A stretch of 64,000 nt of DNA from Haemaphysalis longicornis. Taxonomy: Eukaryota > Arthropoda > Arachnida > Ixodida > Ixodidae. Below the pieces are notes generated by a model that did no database searches, had not been told where the DNA came from, and saw only the letters and a list, made by a program, of their open reading frames with translations. Made by a program: the position numbers and the translations under genes. This document shows positions 1 to 11,336 of the stretch, piece after piece; positions within the stretch are counted from its first letter, which is position 1; the number at the start of each line of letters is the position of its first letter. The stretch covers positions 323,558,941 through 323,622,940 of the forward strand of contig CM023448.1 in NCBI GenBank assembly GCA_013339765.2, written 5' to 3'.

Positions 1-2009
1 ACCAATGCAACTGATAAACCTACTTGTACCTAAAAGTAAGGAATCGTTTATGAGGGCAATAGATAAGGTGATAGAAACCAAACAAATACCAAGGACTGGT
101 TAGAAAGTAGGATGAATTTAATATATAAAGGCAGAGGAGACAAAGCCAGTATTGATTCATACAGACCACTCACAGTAACGTCAGTGGTGTATAGATTCGT
201 AATGCAGGCGATAAAATCAGAAATTCAAGCATGGATGGAAGAAAATGAAATACTTGGGGAACTGCAGAATGGATTTAGACAAGACAGGCGACTGGATCTG
301 TTCGTGATAACGCAATGCATTGAAATTGCGAAAGCACAGAATAGACCACTATGGATTACGTTCTTGGACATTAAAGGGGCATATGACAACGTAAACAGAG
401 AACGGCTGTGGAGAATGCTGAAACTCCAGGGATTAGATGACGAGTTAGTACAGTTCCTTATAGCAATCTATAAAGACAATAGAGTGCACCTTACTTGGGA
501 AGGACAGAAATGCGCCCAGGAGGTCAACATCCATCGGGGACTTTCATGAAACAGGGATGCCCTTTGAGCCCAATACTGTTCATGCTTTACATGGCAGGGT
601 TAGAAAAGAAACTGGAAGAAAGTCAACTAGGGTTTAGCCTAACCCATATGCTGCAAGGCGAAGTGGTACAACAGCATATTGCGGGAATGTTATACGCAGA
701 CGACATTGTTCTTTTAGCTGATAACCAAACCGATATGCAGCGGCTAATAAATATTTGCGGCCAGGAAGCCTTGACCTCGGATTAAATTTCAGTGCAGAAA
801 AATCAGGAATAATGGTTTTCAATGACGCTACCACCGACGTAGTGTCTATCCAGCAAGGCGAATTACCTAGAGTGAAGGAATATAAATATTTGGGAGTGTG
901 GATAAACGAAGGGGATAACTGCTTAAGTACTCACGAGGAGCAACTTAAGGTTAAGCGAAAGCGAAACGCAGCTATAATGAAGCATAGAGCTCTGTGGGGG
1001 TATAACAAATATGAAGTAAGTAGTAAGAGGAATGTGGAAAGGAGTAATGGTTCCGGGTCTCACGTTTTGCGAAATGCTGTACTCTGCTTAAAATCAGACG
1101 TTCTATCAGGCCTTGAAGTAAACCAGAGAAACGGTAGACGTTTGGCCTTAGGCGCGCATAGAAAAACAACTAACGAAGCAGGTTCAGGGAGATATGGGCT
1201 GGGCGTCGTTTGAAGTTAGAGAAGCTCAGAGTAAAATATGCTTTGAGATGAGGTTGAGGGCAATGGATCAACGAAAGTGAGCAGCTAAGGTTTTTAGGTA
1301 CCTATACTTGAAAAGCGTGGACATGCAGTGGTTAAGAAAGACTAGAAGGCTAACGATGAAATACGGAAAGAACAGTTGGGAATCCAAAACAGCCAAGGTA
1401 ACCAAAAAAGAGGCAAGGCAGATTGAAACGAATAAATGGAGGGAAAAAATGGAAGCTAAAACGTCGTGAGAGATGTACAGGGCTGAGAAAATGTACATCA
1501 GAAAGGAAAATTTCTACGATAATTCCCAGGGCAGTGCTTTGCTTTTTGAGGCTAGAGCAGGTTGCCTGCGAACTAAGAGTTTTGTGGGGAAGTATTCACA
1601 AAATGATGGGGTATGCGGGGTCTGCGGAAAAGAAACAGAAACTATGCGGCACATCGTGTTAGAATGTGAGGGTATCCATCCAAATCTACATGAAGGGAAT
1701 ATTGGGCTTTCAGAAGCCCTAGGATTTAAGGGTATCACAGAGGAAGTTAACTTCAAGGCTGTCGAGGGGACGAAAAAAAGATTAGAATGCTGGTGGACGA
1801 AAAGCAGAGGGGAATATTGCCTAGGACAGTCACCACCTGTAACAGAAAAAAAAAAGTATTTTGTGCCTAATAAGCTTTTTGTGCCTGCCCTAAGCAGCGC
1901 TAGTATTGAACCAAAAGTGTAAAACATAATATTAGTCCTTTTTGGTAAGATGACATGTCATCACCCCGATACAAAGGGGAAACCAATAGAAATCATCATC
2001 ATCATCATT
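1..2009 (+). pseudogene. Non-LTR retrotransposon (LINE-A copy 1), reverse transcriptase region to 3' end, decayed
   Basis: The element enters from the left edge of the window and is read on the + strand. A reverse transcriptase is recognisable: the fingers/palm part with FLDIKGAYDNVNRERLW (about 361-411), the QGCPLSPILF block (553-582) and the catalytic YADD box (693-704). It continues into a C-terminal domain with a CGVCGKETE..MRHIVLEC zinc-knuckle-like motif (about 1615-1666). The frame is broken near 545 and near 765, and a stop lies near 1278, so no full protein can be made. The 3' end is a short (ATC)n tail at about 1990-2009. The same 3' region occurs again at 3960-4860. Clade is not certain; RT identity is secure, activity is not expected. 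Confidence 0.85.
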
Positions 2010-2039
2010 GGAGATAAGGCGGGCTCTAGATCCGTTAGG

Positions 2040-2984
2040 GGAAGCGGGTTAAAGGATAGGGTAAGGCGAAGTGAGCTCTAGAATTTAGTAGCTGGGCTTC
2101 AGTGTACTCACATCCTCACCAACTACCACCTGAGCGGAAAAATATTCCACGTCCCACATGGTCCCGTGGTATCCAGAGATCAAGCTACCCTCTGAAGATT
2201 GCTCTCTAACTTCTATTCTAATGGCCGACACCGAACCTACGCAGCATCCCAACCACCTGCAATTTTCCCTTGCCCGCGGCACCCGGCTAGCACCATCGTG
2301 TACGGGAGGGCCAACAAAACCGGGACCCCCCCGCCAAATCCAACCGGCTGGTGCCCGAACAACCACTAACACCGCCAGAGCTCGTTCATTAAAGATTTAT
2401 TCCTCCATCAAGAATTTAAAAAAGCGGTGACTCACACATATTTCTGTGCCTTCTATCAAAATGTTTAGTTGTCTTGAACAAAACGGTACTGTCCACCAAA
2501 CATCAGTCCTCAACGGGGCCAAAAAGAAAAAAAAAGAAACCGTGTGGTCACGATGTCTTTTTCTTATGTATGGTGATGGCGGCAGGTTTAAAAATCAAAT
2601 TCGTTTAAATACGTGGCTTAACGAAAAAGGTGGATTTAATTAAACATACGTTATCAAAGAACACTCAGCCAGGTCTTTTTTTTAATTTTGGGTGATTCCC
2701 GCTTTGACGTCAGAGAACGAGCTTGCGATTACGGCCTATTGGTCATTAATCCTCCTGATTCCTCAGAGTGACGCATATATACACGCAGTCGACCTGAAAA
2801 TGTCGAATTGAAGGGCATTGACAAATAGTTCGGTCTATATGCGAAATGCGCAATTTATAAAAGAAATTGAAGTAATTTGAAACTCTGTTGTCTTAATTAT
2901 CCGGATCATAGCCATCGGCACTGCAAAATCAGCTAAACGAGCATTTTCCAGAGAAGATAGCGGTCGATGTCGTACTCATTAATG
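2040..2984. other. Unassigned non-coding stretch between LINE-A and SINE
   Basis: No reading frame with recognisable domains and no clear repeat ends were seen. Contains A-runs (2521-2540) and ordinary AT-rich sequence. Confidence 0.4.
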
Positions 2985-3230
2985 GTGATTGCTTGATTGA
3001 TTGATCGTAGGGTTTAACGCGCCGACACAACGCAGGCGATGAGGCGCGCCGTAGTGGAGGGCTCCGGATTAATTCTGACCACCTGGGGATCTTTAACGTG
3101 CGCCGAAATCTCGTACACACGGGCGTTCTTGCTTTTCGCCTCCATCGGAAAAGTGGCCACCGCGACCGGGAATCGAACCCGCGACCTCGTGCTCAGCAGC
3201 ACAACGCCTTAGCCACTGAGTCACCACGGC
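2985..3230 (-). repeat. tRNA-derived SINE, Ruka-like, copy 1
   Basis: Read on the minus strand it starts at 3230 with a tRNA-like head. An A-box-like segment (GTGACTCAGTGGCTAAGG) and a B-box (GGGTTCGATTCCCGG, about 3167-3181) mark the internal RNA polymerase III promoter. A body follows with GTACGAGATTTCGGCGCACG, ending GGCGCGTTAAACCC and a tail of ATCA repeats (2985-3005). The same body occurs at 56490-56622 and 63599-63844. Ruka is a tRNA-derived SINE described from Rhipicephalus; assignment to it is by resemblance only. Confidence 0.8.
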
Positions 3231-3847
3231 TTCACATCAACCTGAAACCAAAGGAAATGACAACAAAAATTGATAAAGGCTGTCTTGATACCAGTTCTGA
3301 ACACATTACTTTTTGCCTCTTGTTCTGACTGGGCTGTCATTACATGAATAATTATCTAAGCTAATCGATTAACCGACTTGTTCGTTCCTCATGAACGTAA
3401 TGCAACTTTGCCTGTGGCATGCAGTAATTCGTTGTTAAATTTCTGAATAGCATAGAGTCGGGAGTGGTCTTTGATTTGGCTGGACGATCATTCAGACAGT
3501 GCAGCACTCACCTCTCCGATTTTCGAGTGCGGCGCGGCCTCTGCACTTTTCGCTTTGCCGGCGGTGTAGAGAGCGCAGAATGAGCACACGGCTGTCCCTG
3601 CTCTCCCTGAAGCAGACGAAGCAGCAGCAGTGCCATTCCACTCTGTGATGGGGGATGACCAGCGGACCATCTGTTTGGGGGTTATTTGTCGGCCACAAGC
3701 ACGTGCACTCAAACAGCGCCGGGAAAGGGTTCCCACGCCGACGCCGACGCTTGCGTTTTCCGCCTTGCGGTATTCGGGCTCCCAACGGACATCGCGCCTC
3801 CGCCGTGTTCACGCCGATTACCGCCTATTTTTTTCGTAAATAGGCTT
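3231..3847. other. Unassigned stretch, partly GC-rich
   Basis: 3490-3830 is GC-rich with open frames on both strands, but none matches a family I recognise. No promoter or repeat ends could be fixed. Confidence 0.3.
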
Positions 3848-3955
3848 CACTAGGCAGCACGCAATGTGGGAAAGCCAGCTTATAAAATCCAAGCATACAC
3901 CGATCTGGCTTCACTTCTAAACACAAACGCATTGCTGGGAAGACATTCTTCCGGG
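3848..3955 (+). repeat. Dispersed repeat related to block A of the tandem duplication
   Basis: The string around CAATGTGGGAAAG.CAGCTTA followed by TACACCGATC and CGCATTGCTG resembles 55482-55590 and 60548-60650 in the same orientation. It ends where the 5'-truncated LINE-A copy begins, so it may have been the insertion target. Divergence is visible. Confidence 0.55.
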
Positions 3956-3959
3956 GGTG

Positions 3960-4860
3960 AGTAAGTGAACCAGAGAACGGTAGCCCGTTTGGCCTTAGGC
4001 GCGAATGGAAAAACAACTAACGAAGCACTGCAGGGAGAGGGCTGGGCGTCGTTTGAAGTTCGAGAAGCGCAGAGTAAAATATCTTCTGAGAGGAGGCTAA
4101 GAACTATATATCAACGTGGGTGGGCAGCTAAGGTGTTCAGGTACCTATACTTGGAAAGCGTGGACACGCAGTGGTTAAGTAAGGCTAGAAGGCTAACGAT
4201 GAAATACGGAAAGAACAGTGGAGAACCCAAAGCTGCCAAGGTAACCAAAAAAGAGGCAAGTCAGATAGAAACGGATAAATGGGGAGAAAAAATGGAAGCT
4301 AAAACGTCGTTAGAGATGTACAGGGCTGAGAAAATGTACATCAGAAAGGAAAATTTCTACGATAATTCCCAGGGCAGTGCTTTGCTTTTTGAGGCTAGAG
4401 CAGGTTGCTTGCGAACTAAGAGCTTTGTCGGGAAGTATTCACAAAATGATGGTGGGGTATGCGTGGTCTGCGTAAAAGAAACAGAAACTATGCGGCACAT
4501 AGTGTTAGAATGTGAGGGGATCCATCCAAATCTACATGAAGGAAATATTCGGCTTCCAGAAGCGCTAGGATTTAAGGGTATCACAGAGGAAGTTAACTAC
4601 AATGCTGTCGAGGGGACGAAAAGAAGATTATAATGCTGGTGGACGAAAAGCAGAGAGGGGAATATTGCCTAAGACAGTTACCACCTGTAACAGAAAAAAA
4701 AGTATTTTGTGCCTAATAAGCTTTTTGTGCTTGCCCTAAGCAGCGCTAGTATTAAACCAAGAGTGACGTAGGTACATTAGTCCTTTTTGGTAAGATGACA
4801 TGTCATCACCCCGATACAAAGGGGAAACCAAAAGCAATCATCATCATCATCATCATCATC
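3960..4860 (+). pseudogene. LINE-A copy 2, 5'-truncated, C-terminal domain and 3' end
   Basis: Matches copy 1 from about 1115 to 2009. A single open frame (3965-4633) covers the C-terminal part of the ORF2-like protein, including the CVVCVKETETMRHIVLEC motif (second half of the cysteine cluster altered relative to copy 1). The copy starts abruptly, as expected for 5' truncation in target-primed reverse transcription. It ends with the same 3' untranslated sequence and an (ATC)n tail at about 4838-4860. No reverse transcriptase core remains. Confidence 0.82.
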
Positions 4861-5223
4861 CTATACGCCATATCAAGATATGAAGCACCGGAGGCGAACA
4901 GGTCGCCGATGAGAGAGAGTGAGGCGCAGTGAGGAGGATGGTAGCGGCTTTTCTGGGTCTGGGGGGAGTTGATGTAAAAAAGTACAAGACTTGTGTCAGT
5001 AGAGTAGCTCGCGGCGGCTGACTACGCCGTTTGATTTACCGGCGGTGAAGACGAGGACAGGACGAGTTGGTTTGTCTGCCCTCCTTCTTTGTAAGGAGGT
5101 GCCAAAGAAGACGAAAAAATTTAGAGCCCTTCCCCTCCTACTGTGAAGAAGGGAGACCAGCGAAGCCAAATAGTGAGAAAGTTATCGTTTTCCGTGGGGG
5201 GGAAGGGTCTGCCCCCCCCATGC

Positions 5224-5226
<3 letters not shown>
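4861..5226. other. Unassigned stretch before TA repeat
   Basis: G-rich, repeat-like sequence with no coding support; a G-run lies at 5196-5203 and a C-run at 5212-5219, just before the TA array. Confidence 0.3.
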
Positions 5227-5289
<63 letters not shown>

Positions 5290-5297
5290 TATATATA
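5227..5297. repeat. (TA)n microsatellite
   Basis: About 70 bp of alternating T and A with a single interruption near 5282. Confidence 0.97.
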
Positions 5298-5464
5298 GCG
5301 GAATCAGAAAATGGGAAATGAGGGCTCCGTGAAATAAGACAGAAAAATAAGGGTTGGCAGTCAAGAAAACCTCGGAAAGCAAGGGGAGGTTGTGGTGGTC
5401 ATAGAAAGAGATAAAGAATTTTTTGAGTCGAAAAGAAAGTGGTGAAAAAATGCCCGCCGGTGGG

Positions 5465-5487
5465 ATATATATATATATATACATATA

Positions 5488-5558
<71 letters not shown>
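5465..5558. repeat. (AT)n microsatellite
   Basis: About 94 bp of alternating A/T with small interruptions near 5481, 5495 and 5523. Open frames encoding IYIY repeats across it are artefacts. Confidence 0.97.
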
Positions 5559-5559
<1 letters not shown>

Positions 5560-5562
<3 letters not shown>

Positions 5563-6480
5563 AAACTGGTTGCAACGAAGTTGACAAAAGTTCGCAATTT
5601 TTCGTTAAATACAGGTTTCGAATTAAGGCTCGCGGGAATGAATCAGAAACGATGGATTTATGTATTTATTTCACAGCGAATAACTGCCTGAGTGGCGCCT
5701 CTTCGTTTCGCGCGCCCTAAGGCACTACACGACGCTCCAAAGAAGCAAGGTCACTTACACCCGTATTAACAAACGCAACTCAAGTATCAAGTATCACTTT
5801 TGATTTTTGACACTTTTCGGCGCCTTAACGTGTTACAAGAACCAAACGTATGCTGAAAGGGTGCCTGTTTGCGAACTTGTTGCTTTTTACCGCACTCAAG
5901 GTTGTTCGGGGGGATACAATATACCAGGCAGCAACATTTTTCTTTCTCGCCAGCGGAGACGGCATTTAAAATTGTGAGCTTTTCTTGAAAAGACACAACT
6001 TTTCGTTTTCTTGCAGCAGCACTAATCATCGACGAACCGATGCCACAGATAGAAGTGGAGACACACAACACGCCGACAGGACGACCTGGCACCTGAAAAT
6101 TTGAGGCTGGAACCGAAACCGCACTCGCACGTGGAAGCCCATATGGTAGTTTACGGTGCGCGCGGGAAAAAAGAAGTGAAGGGTGGTTATTCGTATGGTG
6201 TCACGCCACACAAGAAAAACCAAAAGTGACGTTAGCCATGGTTGGTTGGTTGGTTGGTTCCTTAAGACGTTAACAACGAGCAACGAGATGGTGATAGCCA
6301 GGCCTAGGCCTTCGTTCATCATCATCATCATATCATGACGGGTTTCGTGCATGGTTTCGTGTTTAGGCGATTCCAGACGTTTTCATTGCTGCTGACTCCT
6401 TACGGTAGGGCTAATATTCGCTGAATTAGTTCATTTCTCCAGTTTATTTTTGAGTAAAAGTGCAAAGAAACAATGACTTA
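5560..6480. other. Unassigned stretch
   Basis: No domain-bearing frame. A short GGTT tandem lies at 6240-6259 and a short ATC run at 6317-6330. Sequence is repeat-like but no ends were fixed. Confidence 0.3.
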
Positions 6481-6484
6481 TAAG

Positions 6485-6636
6485 CTCGCCGACTTTGTTA
6501 CATCAAGGTTAACCGCTTTCATTACATAGAGGTCGCAAATACATGTGCTTCAACGGGGGTAGCATTGGGGAATCGAAAAACTTCGTTAAATCCAGAAATT
6601 CGTTACCCAGGAGTTCGTCACATCCAGGTTTATCTG
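6485..6636 (+). mobile_element. Right-end fragment of a pogo/Tigger-like DNA element
   Basis: Matches 54148-54299 over its whole length: both share TTACATAGAGGTC, a GGGGAAT segment, CTTCGT, and end in CAGGTTTA-CTG. Series of TTCGTTA-type motifs approaching a terminal CTG are typical of TA-inserting pogo/Tigger ends in this window. The other end was not found. Confidence 0.55.
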
Positions 6637-6639
6637 TGG

Positions 6640-9600
6640 TGCAGAACAGAAACATATGGGACGAGGGATTCCGTAAGAACACACATCAAGATGCAGTCCT
6701 TATTGCCACTGCCATTCGGCTACTTGAAGGTGCTTTATAGCGCTGAATGAGGTGATTGTCATTTTAGTATGATACAGGAATAAAGAAATCGAAGCAGAAA
6801 AAAAATCCGCCGTGATCGATTTTTTTCTCGCCGCACGTTCAATCAGCGCACGTTGAACTGGTTTCACGTTTGAACTTCAACGCAATTTTGCAATCCAAAT
6901 GCGGTGTAGCTCCAAACTGCAAAAAGCGAGCGAACACACCCTACTGAGCGAACAGCGAGTGAACGCGTAGTCGTGCTTGCTTTGCGTCTTTCCTCTATGC
7001 CTGCGTGTACAAACATTTTTGGATGGGGCCAGATAGAGATAGATAGATACTTGACGGTCGTTCCCTTTGAAGCGGGCGGGCACCTCAGAATAGGGTCACC
7101 ATGAATGGGGCAGTGGCGCCATCCTTCGTACTTTCGCCGAAGCGTACCATCAACAGGAAGCGCGCTAAGTGGACAGACGGACAAACAACAAAACAGGGAG
7201 AACTGACAACCGAACTGAGCTCGTAATATGCAGCCGTGCTTGCATAGAACGTCTGAAACATGGAGATTGTTTTCCTGTATTGTTAGGTATCCTCCAAATA
7301 CCGTGCCTCTATTTAAATATGTGTGAGCAGCAATACAGTTGGGTAAGTCATTTTATGCACGTATGACCATCGCCTCCTGGTATGACTCACGATTAGCTCT
7401 ACTGATTGTGGAACAGAGTGCTTATTCCATCCAGGCCACAATATATATGGCCAGCTTTATTCCGTGGACCAGACATACCGAAAAAAAAATGTTATTGCAC
7501 ACAAAGTACGTCGTGGTTACTGAACGCGGCCGAGTAGGGACCACAGGCCAACAACACAAAAACTTCTCACAAATACCGAAGCATAGGCCAGTGAAACGAA
7601 AACTTGTCACACATAACAAAGACAAAAAAAAAATGCGCCCATGCACTCCGTACCGAGGATTAATCAACAAAGCTGTAACGTGCGGTGCCGGTGTTTACCT
7701 TGTGTTACACAGTTCATCAAAGCCTATGCCCGGGCTGCAGCAAAAGCCGCAAGCAGGAACGATCCCGTTTCTGCTTGCGGCGTCGGTGATCGTAAGCTGC
7801 CTGCTACTGTGGAGTACGTATGACGCGTGGTGCGGCACTGCCACGTTTACGCTGCCCAGCCCGCACTGCCACAGCTCCCCTACTGCCGTTATCGCTTATC
7901 TTCAGCTGCGCTTCACGCAGTAGCTCGCTGCGCGCTCGGGCACTCGGCTGCGAGAGGGACTCTTTATCGCCCTCACCCCCGTACTTCTAACTCCTCTCCA
8001 ACCTGGTCTTATCGTGCATGCGCAGGGGGTTGCGCCGGAGGAATTTTCTGCGTACACAGGACCGCCAGATTGCCCTACAGCCGAGCCATATAAAGTTGTG
8101 CTTTAAAAAGTATTGAACAATTCATTGTGCATAGAAACAAGGACAGAGCAGACAAGGAACACCACATCACTGGTAACGTCCAACTAGTTTTTATTTGGAA
8201 GAAAAGTGCATATAAACAGTCACGCCAATATCACCCTTCCGCATTCAGTGCCGGCACATGGAGGCCACGCGAAGAAACTCAAGACTCCTTATCTGGCAGA
8301 TTCAGCGACGGCACGCTCGCGCAAGATGACCCTGCTTTTATAATGAAATCGGCTTCAATTATTTCTTACATTCTGCTTACTATGTCTCTCTCGGAAAACA
8401 TGATTAAAACAATATCACACAGTTACAGTCATGGCAATGAATAGACAAATGATCATCGCGGTGGTTGCCAACACTTAGTTTGTAAGACATTGGCCGGTTG
8501 GGCCGATGCATTGCTTCCCACACGACAGCGGAACTTTGTACACCACCCCGACTGCGTGTGCTACAAAAGGAGCCCTGCGTTTCAGTGATGTCTACAGGCA
8601 GAAACTGGACCACTACAGTAGCCCAGACATTTTTTTTTTCTTTTTTTTTCAGGCATGGTGTTTATTACACCACAGTACAATTTACGTAATGATATTTACA
8701 AGAGCTATTTACAACTGTATGCCCAAATAGATGGTTAATATAAGATGATAGGACAAAAACTAAGCTGAACATAATGGGCAGTTAGTAAACGTGGCTAGTA
8801 CACAGGGTGTACAACCATGAACATCTATAAGCAAGGGATACCAATCTGGGCGGAAGTAATTTTGGTCATACACATCTTTGAGATTAAATATCATTTGACA
8901 GAAGTGTGCCAAACGCTGCCACACAAGAGCGCTACCTACTATGGCATTCACTTTGCAGCCTTTGAGCCACAGCCAACTGGTAATCGCTCGTAAGTCTACG
9001 TGGATACCAATGAACGGAACAGCCATTCTCGTCGCATAACCAACGTCAACGCAGCACACCCTCCATTATGGAATCACTCGAACACACCTTGTGCAAGGAA
9101 AACACAAACTACGTCACGGGCAGCCCAGCAGATATGGAGGAGCCGCGGCCAGCTGTAGCGTGCACGGCCTGTGCATACGACATCGCCTTAGCAACAAGGA
9201 CCCGCAGGCTCTGGCATGGCAACGCCACGTCAGTGAATACAACCTCTACTCACAAAAGAAACAAACCAATAAAAAGCATATTGAGGTGTACATTTCACAT
9301 GAAACCCCACAAAGCCACAGCAAGCATGGAGGTGATACAACAAGATTACACAAGGTATCAACAAGGTTCACTTCATTGATTGATTACACAAGGCATCAAC
9401 AAAGAAGGTTCGAGTAACAGGGTGAGTTGAGTCACGAAAAAGAAGAACCACAAAACTCTTTGCCGCACGAAGAGATGGGTTAAGCCCAGTCTGTCCGTAC
9501 AGACAGGTCTAGATAGGTTATCGTATCTCATTGGTATACATGACTGCACGACCTTGCTAGAACCCATTGGAACCACTGTGTGTGACTCTGAGTGCAATGA

Positions 9601-10606
9601 GGAATTTGCATCATGTACACTGATTTCATGCCATATATTGACAGTTTGTGCAGCACAAAAGCCTGATAATGATGACAAGAATACTCACTGTGCTACTGGG
9701 CAGGAATCCAGTAAGACATCAAGACATTTGGGGGTACACATTAAAGGTCGGCATAGTCAGTTGGTGTCAGTGCCCACGAACTGAAGCAGAAGCCAAAGCC
9801 TTCGAAACGTTGACCTTTGCTCCAGAGTTCTCGGCTTTATGAACAGTGTTTATGTGGACCAGGCAGCAAATTTTTCTGTGAACCAGACCAGATAATCTGG
9901 GGGACCAGACAGTTTTTTTTTTTTTCTGTTTTGCTAAATGCTTATTAGGGGAGGCATCTGTAGATGCCAATCACTTGCAAATTTTGAGACTCTATGTAGG
10001 TGTTTTCTGGCTTCCTTGTGGAAGTGTTACCAGCACCATCCACACCAAAGAAGGCTTGCTGGGCCAGTTCGGTGTTACTTATTGGGCTGTGATCGGAGCA
10101 TTATTTTGTGGTCTGATCCACAGAATAGTAGTCACTCTAAATAAAACATAATGGGATGCTGCTGTGGCATACACTCAACTCTGATCTGGGAAAGGTGTTT
10201 AAGGCAACAACTATGGAGGTTTGTACTGACTAGCTGCAGATACGTTTTGCCACTTGTTTTGATGTTCCATTACGTCCAATTTTTTTACTCTATTTTCTGT
10301 TATTAAGTGGCCTACCCACTATCAAGAGAAAAGTCTGGGCACAGTTTTAGACTTCAAATTATTTTTCCACTGCTCAGTGGTCGAAAGTGTTCACAAATGA
10401 TGTGTGATGCATCGCAGATTGCAGCATCACCTTCAGCAGCATAACAGATGCATTCCAGCCAACAGATGCTTAAAGCCAATGCTTTAGCTGGAACTGCATC
10501 CCACCTACTTTTGTCCCTTATAGTACTTGCTTTGTTTCTTTTTTGTGTGTTTGGTACGACCTATATGCATATTGCTGTTTCGGGTTCTTTTTCTTTCTTT
10601 TCGCAG
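6640..10606. other. Upstream region of the RdRP gene; no gene identified
   Basis: About 4 kb with many short open frames, none recognisable and none with convincing splice partners. A 5' untranslated or short coding first exon of the RdRP gene is expected somewhere here, because the first recognised exon begins at an acceptor (10606/10607). I could not pick it out. T-runs lie at 8630-8649 and 9915-9926. Confidence 0.35.
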
Positions 10607-11336
10607 GTTGCCTCGGCTGATGACAAGCGCATGATGTCCAACACAACCGTCCTCAACTTCACGGCATTTTGGACCCGTCTCTCGGTGCAAGATACCAAAA
10701 GTCACGTGAAGCATTATGTAGAGTTCTTTCAGGCTGCGGAACCTGGCGCCCATGTGGACGTTTCAAGTCCCATGGAACTATGGAATGGCTCGTATGGTGA
10801 CTGCATATATCAGGCTGTGGTGACCGTGCGCCTTCATCGGAGGATTTCACCCTTAAAGCTGGAGGCACCGTACTTTAGTCTAGTTCGGCGGTGGTGTTCG
10901 GATGGAAAGAAGGAACAAAGCCCTCGTCTTCTGCAGTGGCTTGCCCCTGATCGCAAGGATGGCTTCCTTCGGGGTTCGGCCACTTTAGAAAGGAATGTCC
11001 AGTTGGCCTCGGTGGAATTTGGTGCCTTTTCCGGCCTCACTACGTTTGCACGATGCTTTGCTGTGAACTCTGGCAGCATCAAAGGTGTCGGATACATGCT
11101 CTCGTGTGTCTTCAAGCATGACGTGCGGGAACTTTCAGTTTTTCTGACGCTGCAGCACTCCTACCACTGCGGCAAGGCTGACGACACCTACAAACTGGAG
11201 ATTTCCTATCAGAACATAGTGCGAGTGGTTATCGATGACAATGAAGGTGATGTGACCTCAACTGGTATCTATCTGCACTTGTCAACTTTCCCACTTTTGT
11301 ATAAGAAAGCAGTAGTGCGGGAGTCTGATGGCCAGG
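10607..11336 (+). CDS. RdRP exon 1 (first recognised), N-terminal region
   Basis: Begins after a strong polypyrimidine tract and TTCGCAG (10600-10606), so at least one upstream exon exists. The frame is open at the boundary (GTT GCC TCG), and the first in-frame ATGs are at 10631 and 10634. Neither has a strong context, so translation may start here or in an unseen upstream exon. It encodes about 235 residues from 10631, starting MMSNTTVLNFTAFW, with no catalytic motif, as expected for the divergent N-terminal part. It ends CAGG|GTGAGA with one base left over (phase 1). The open frame seems to extend left to 10448, but that part reads through intron sequence. Confidence 0.85.

Noticed and set aside
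3160..3230. tRNA gene on the minus strand
   Set aside because: A- and B-box are present, but the head is fused to a SINE body and repeated elsewhere; no proper acceptor stem.
5182..5720. Frames coding for long IYIYIY runs on both strands
   Set aside because: Artefacts of (TA)n microsatellites.
7339..8093. Possible exons upstream of the RdRP gene
   Set aside because: Frames have no recognisable family or consistent splice sites.
10448..10606. Open frame extending exon 1 leftwards with a membrane-like stretch that looks like a signal anchor
   Set aside because: The stretch includes the polypyrimidine tract and acceptor of the preceding intron; cellular RdRPs are not membrane proteins.
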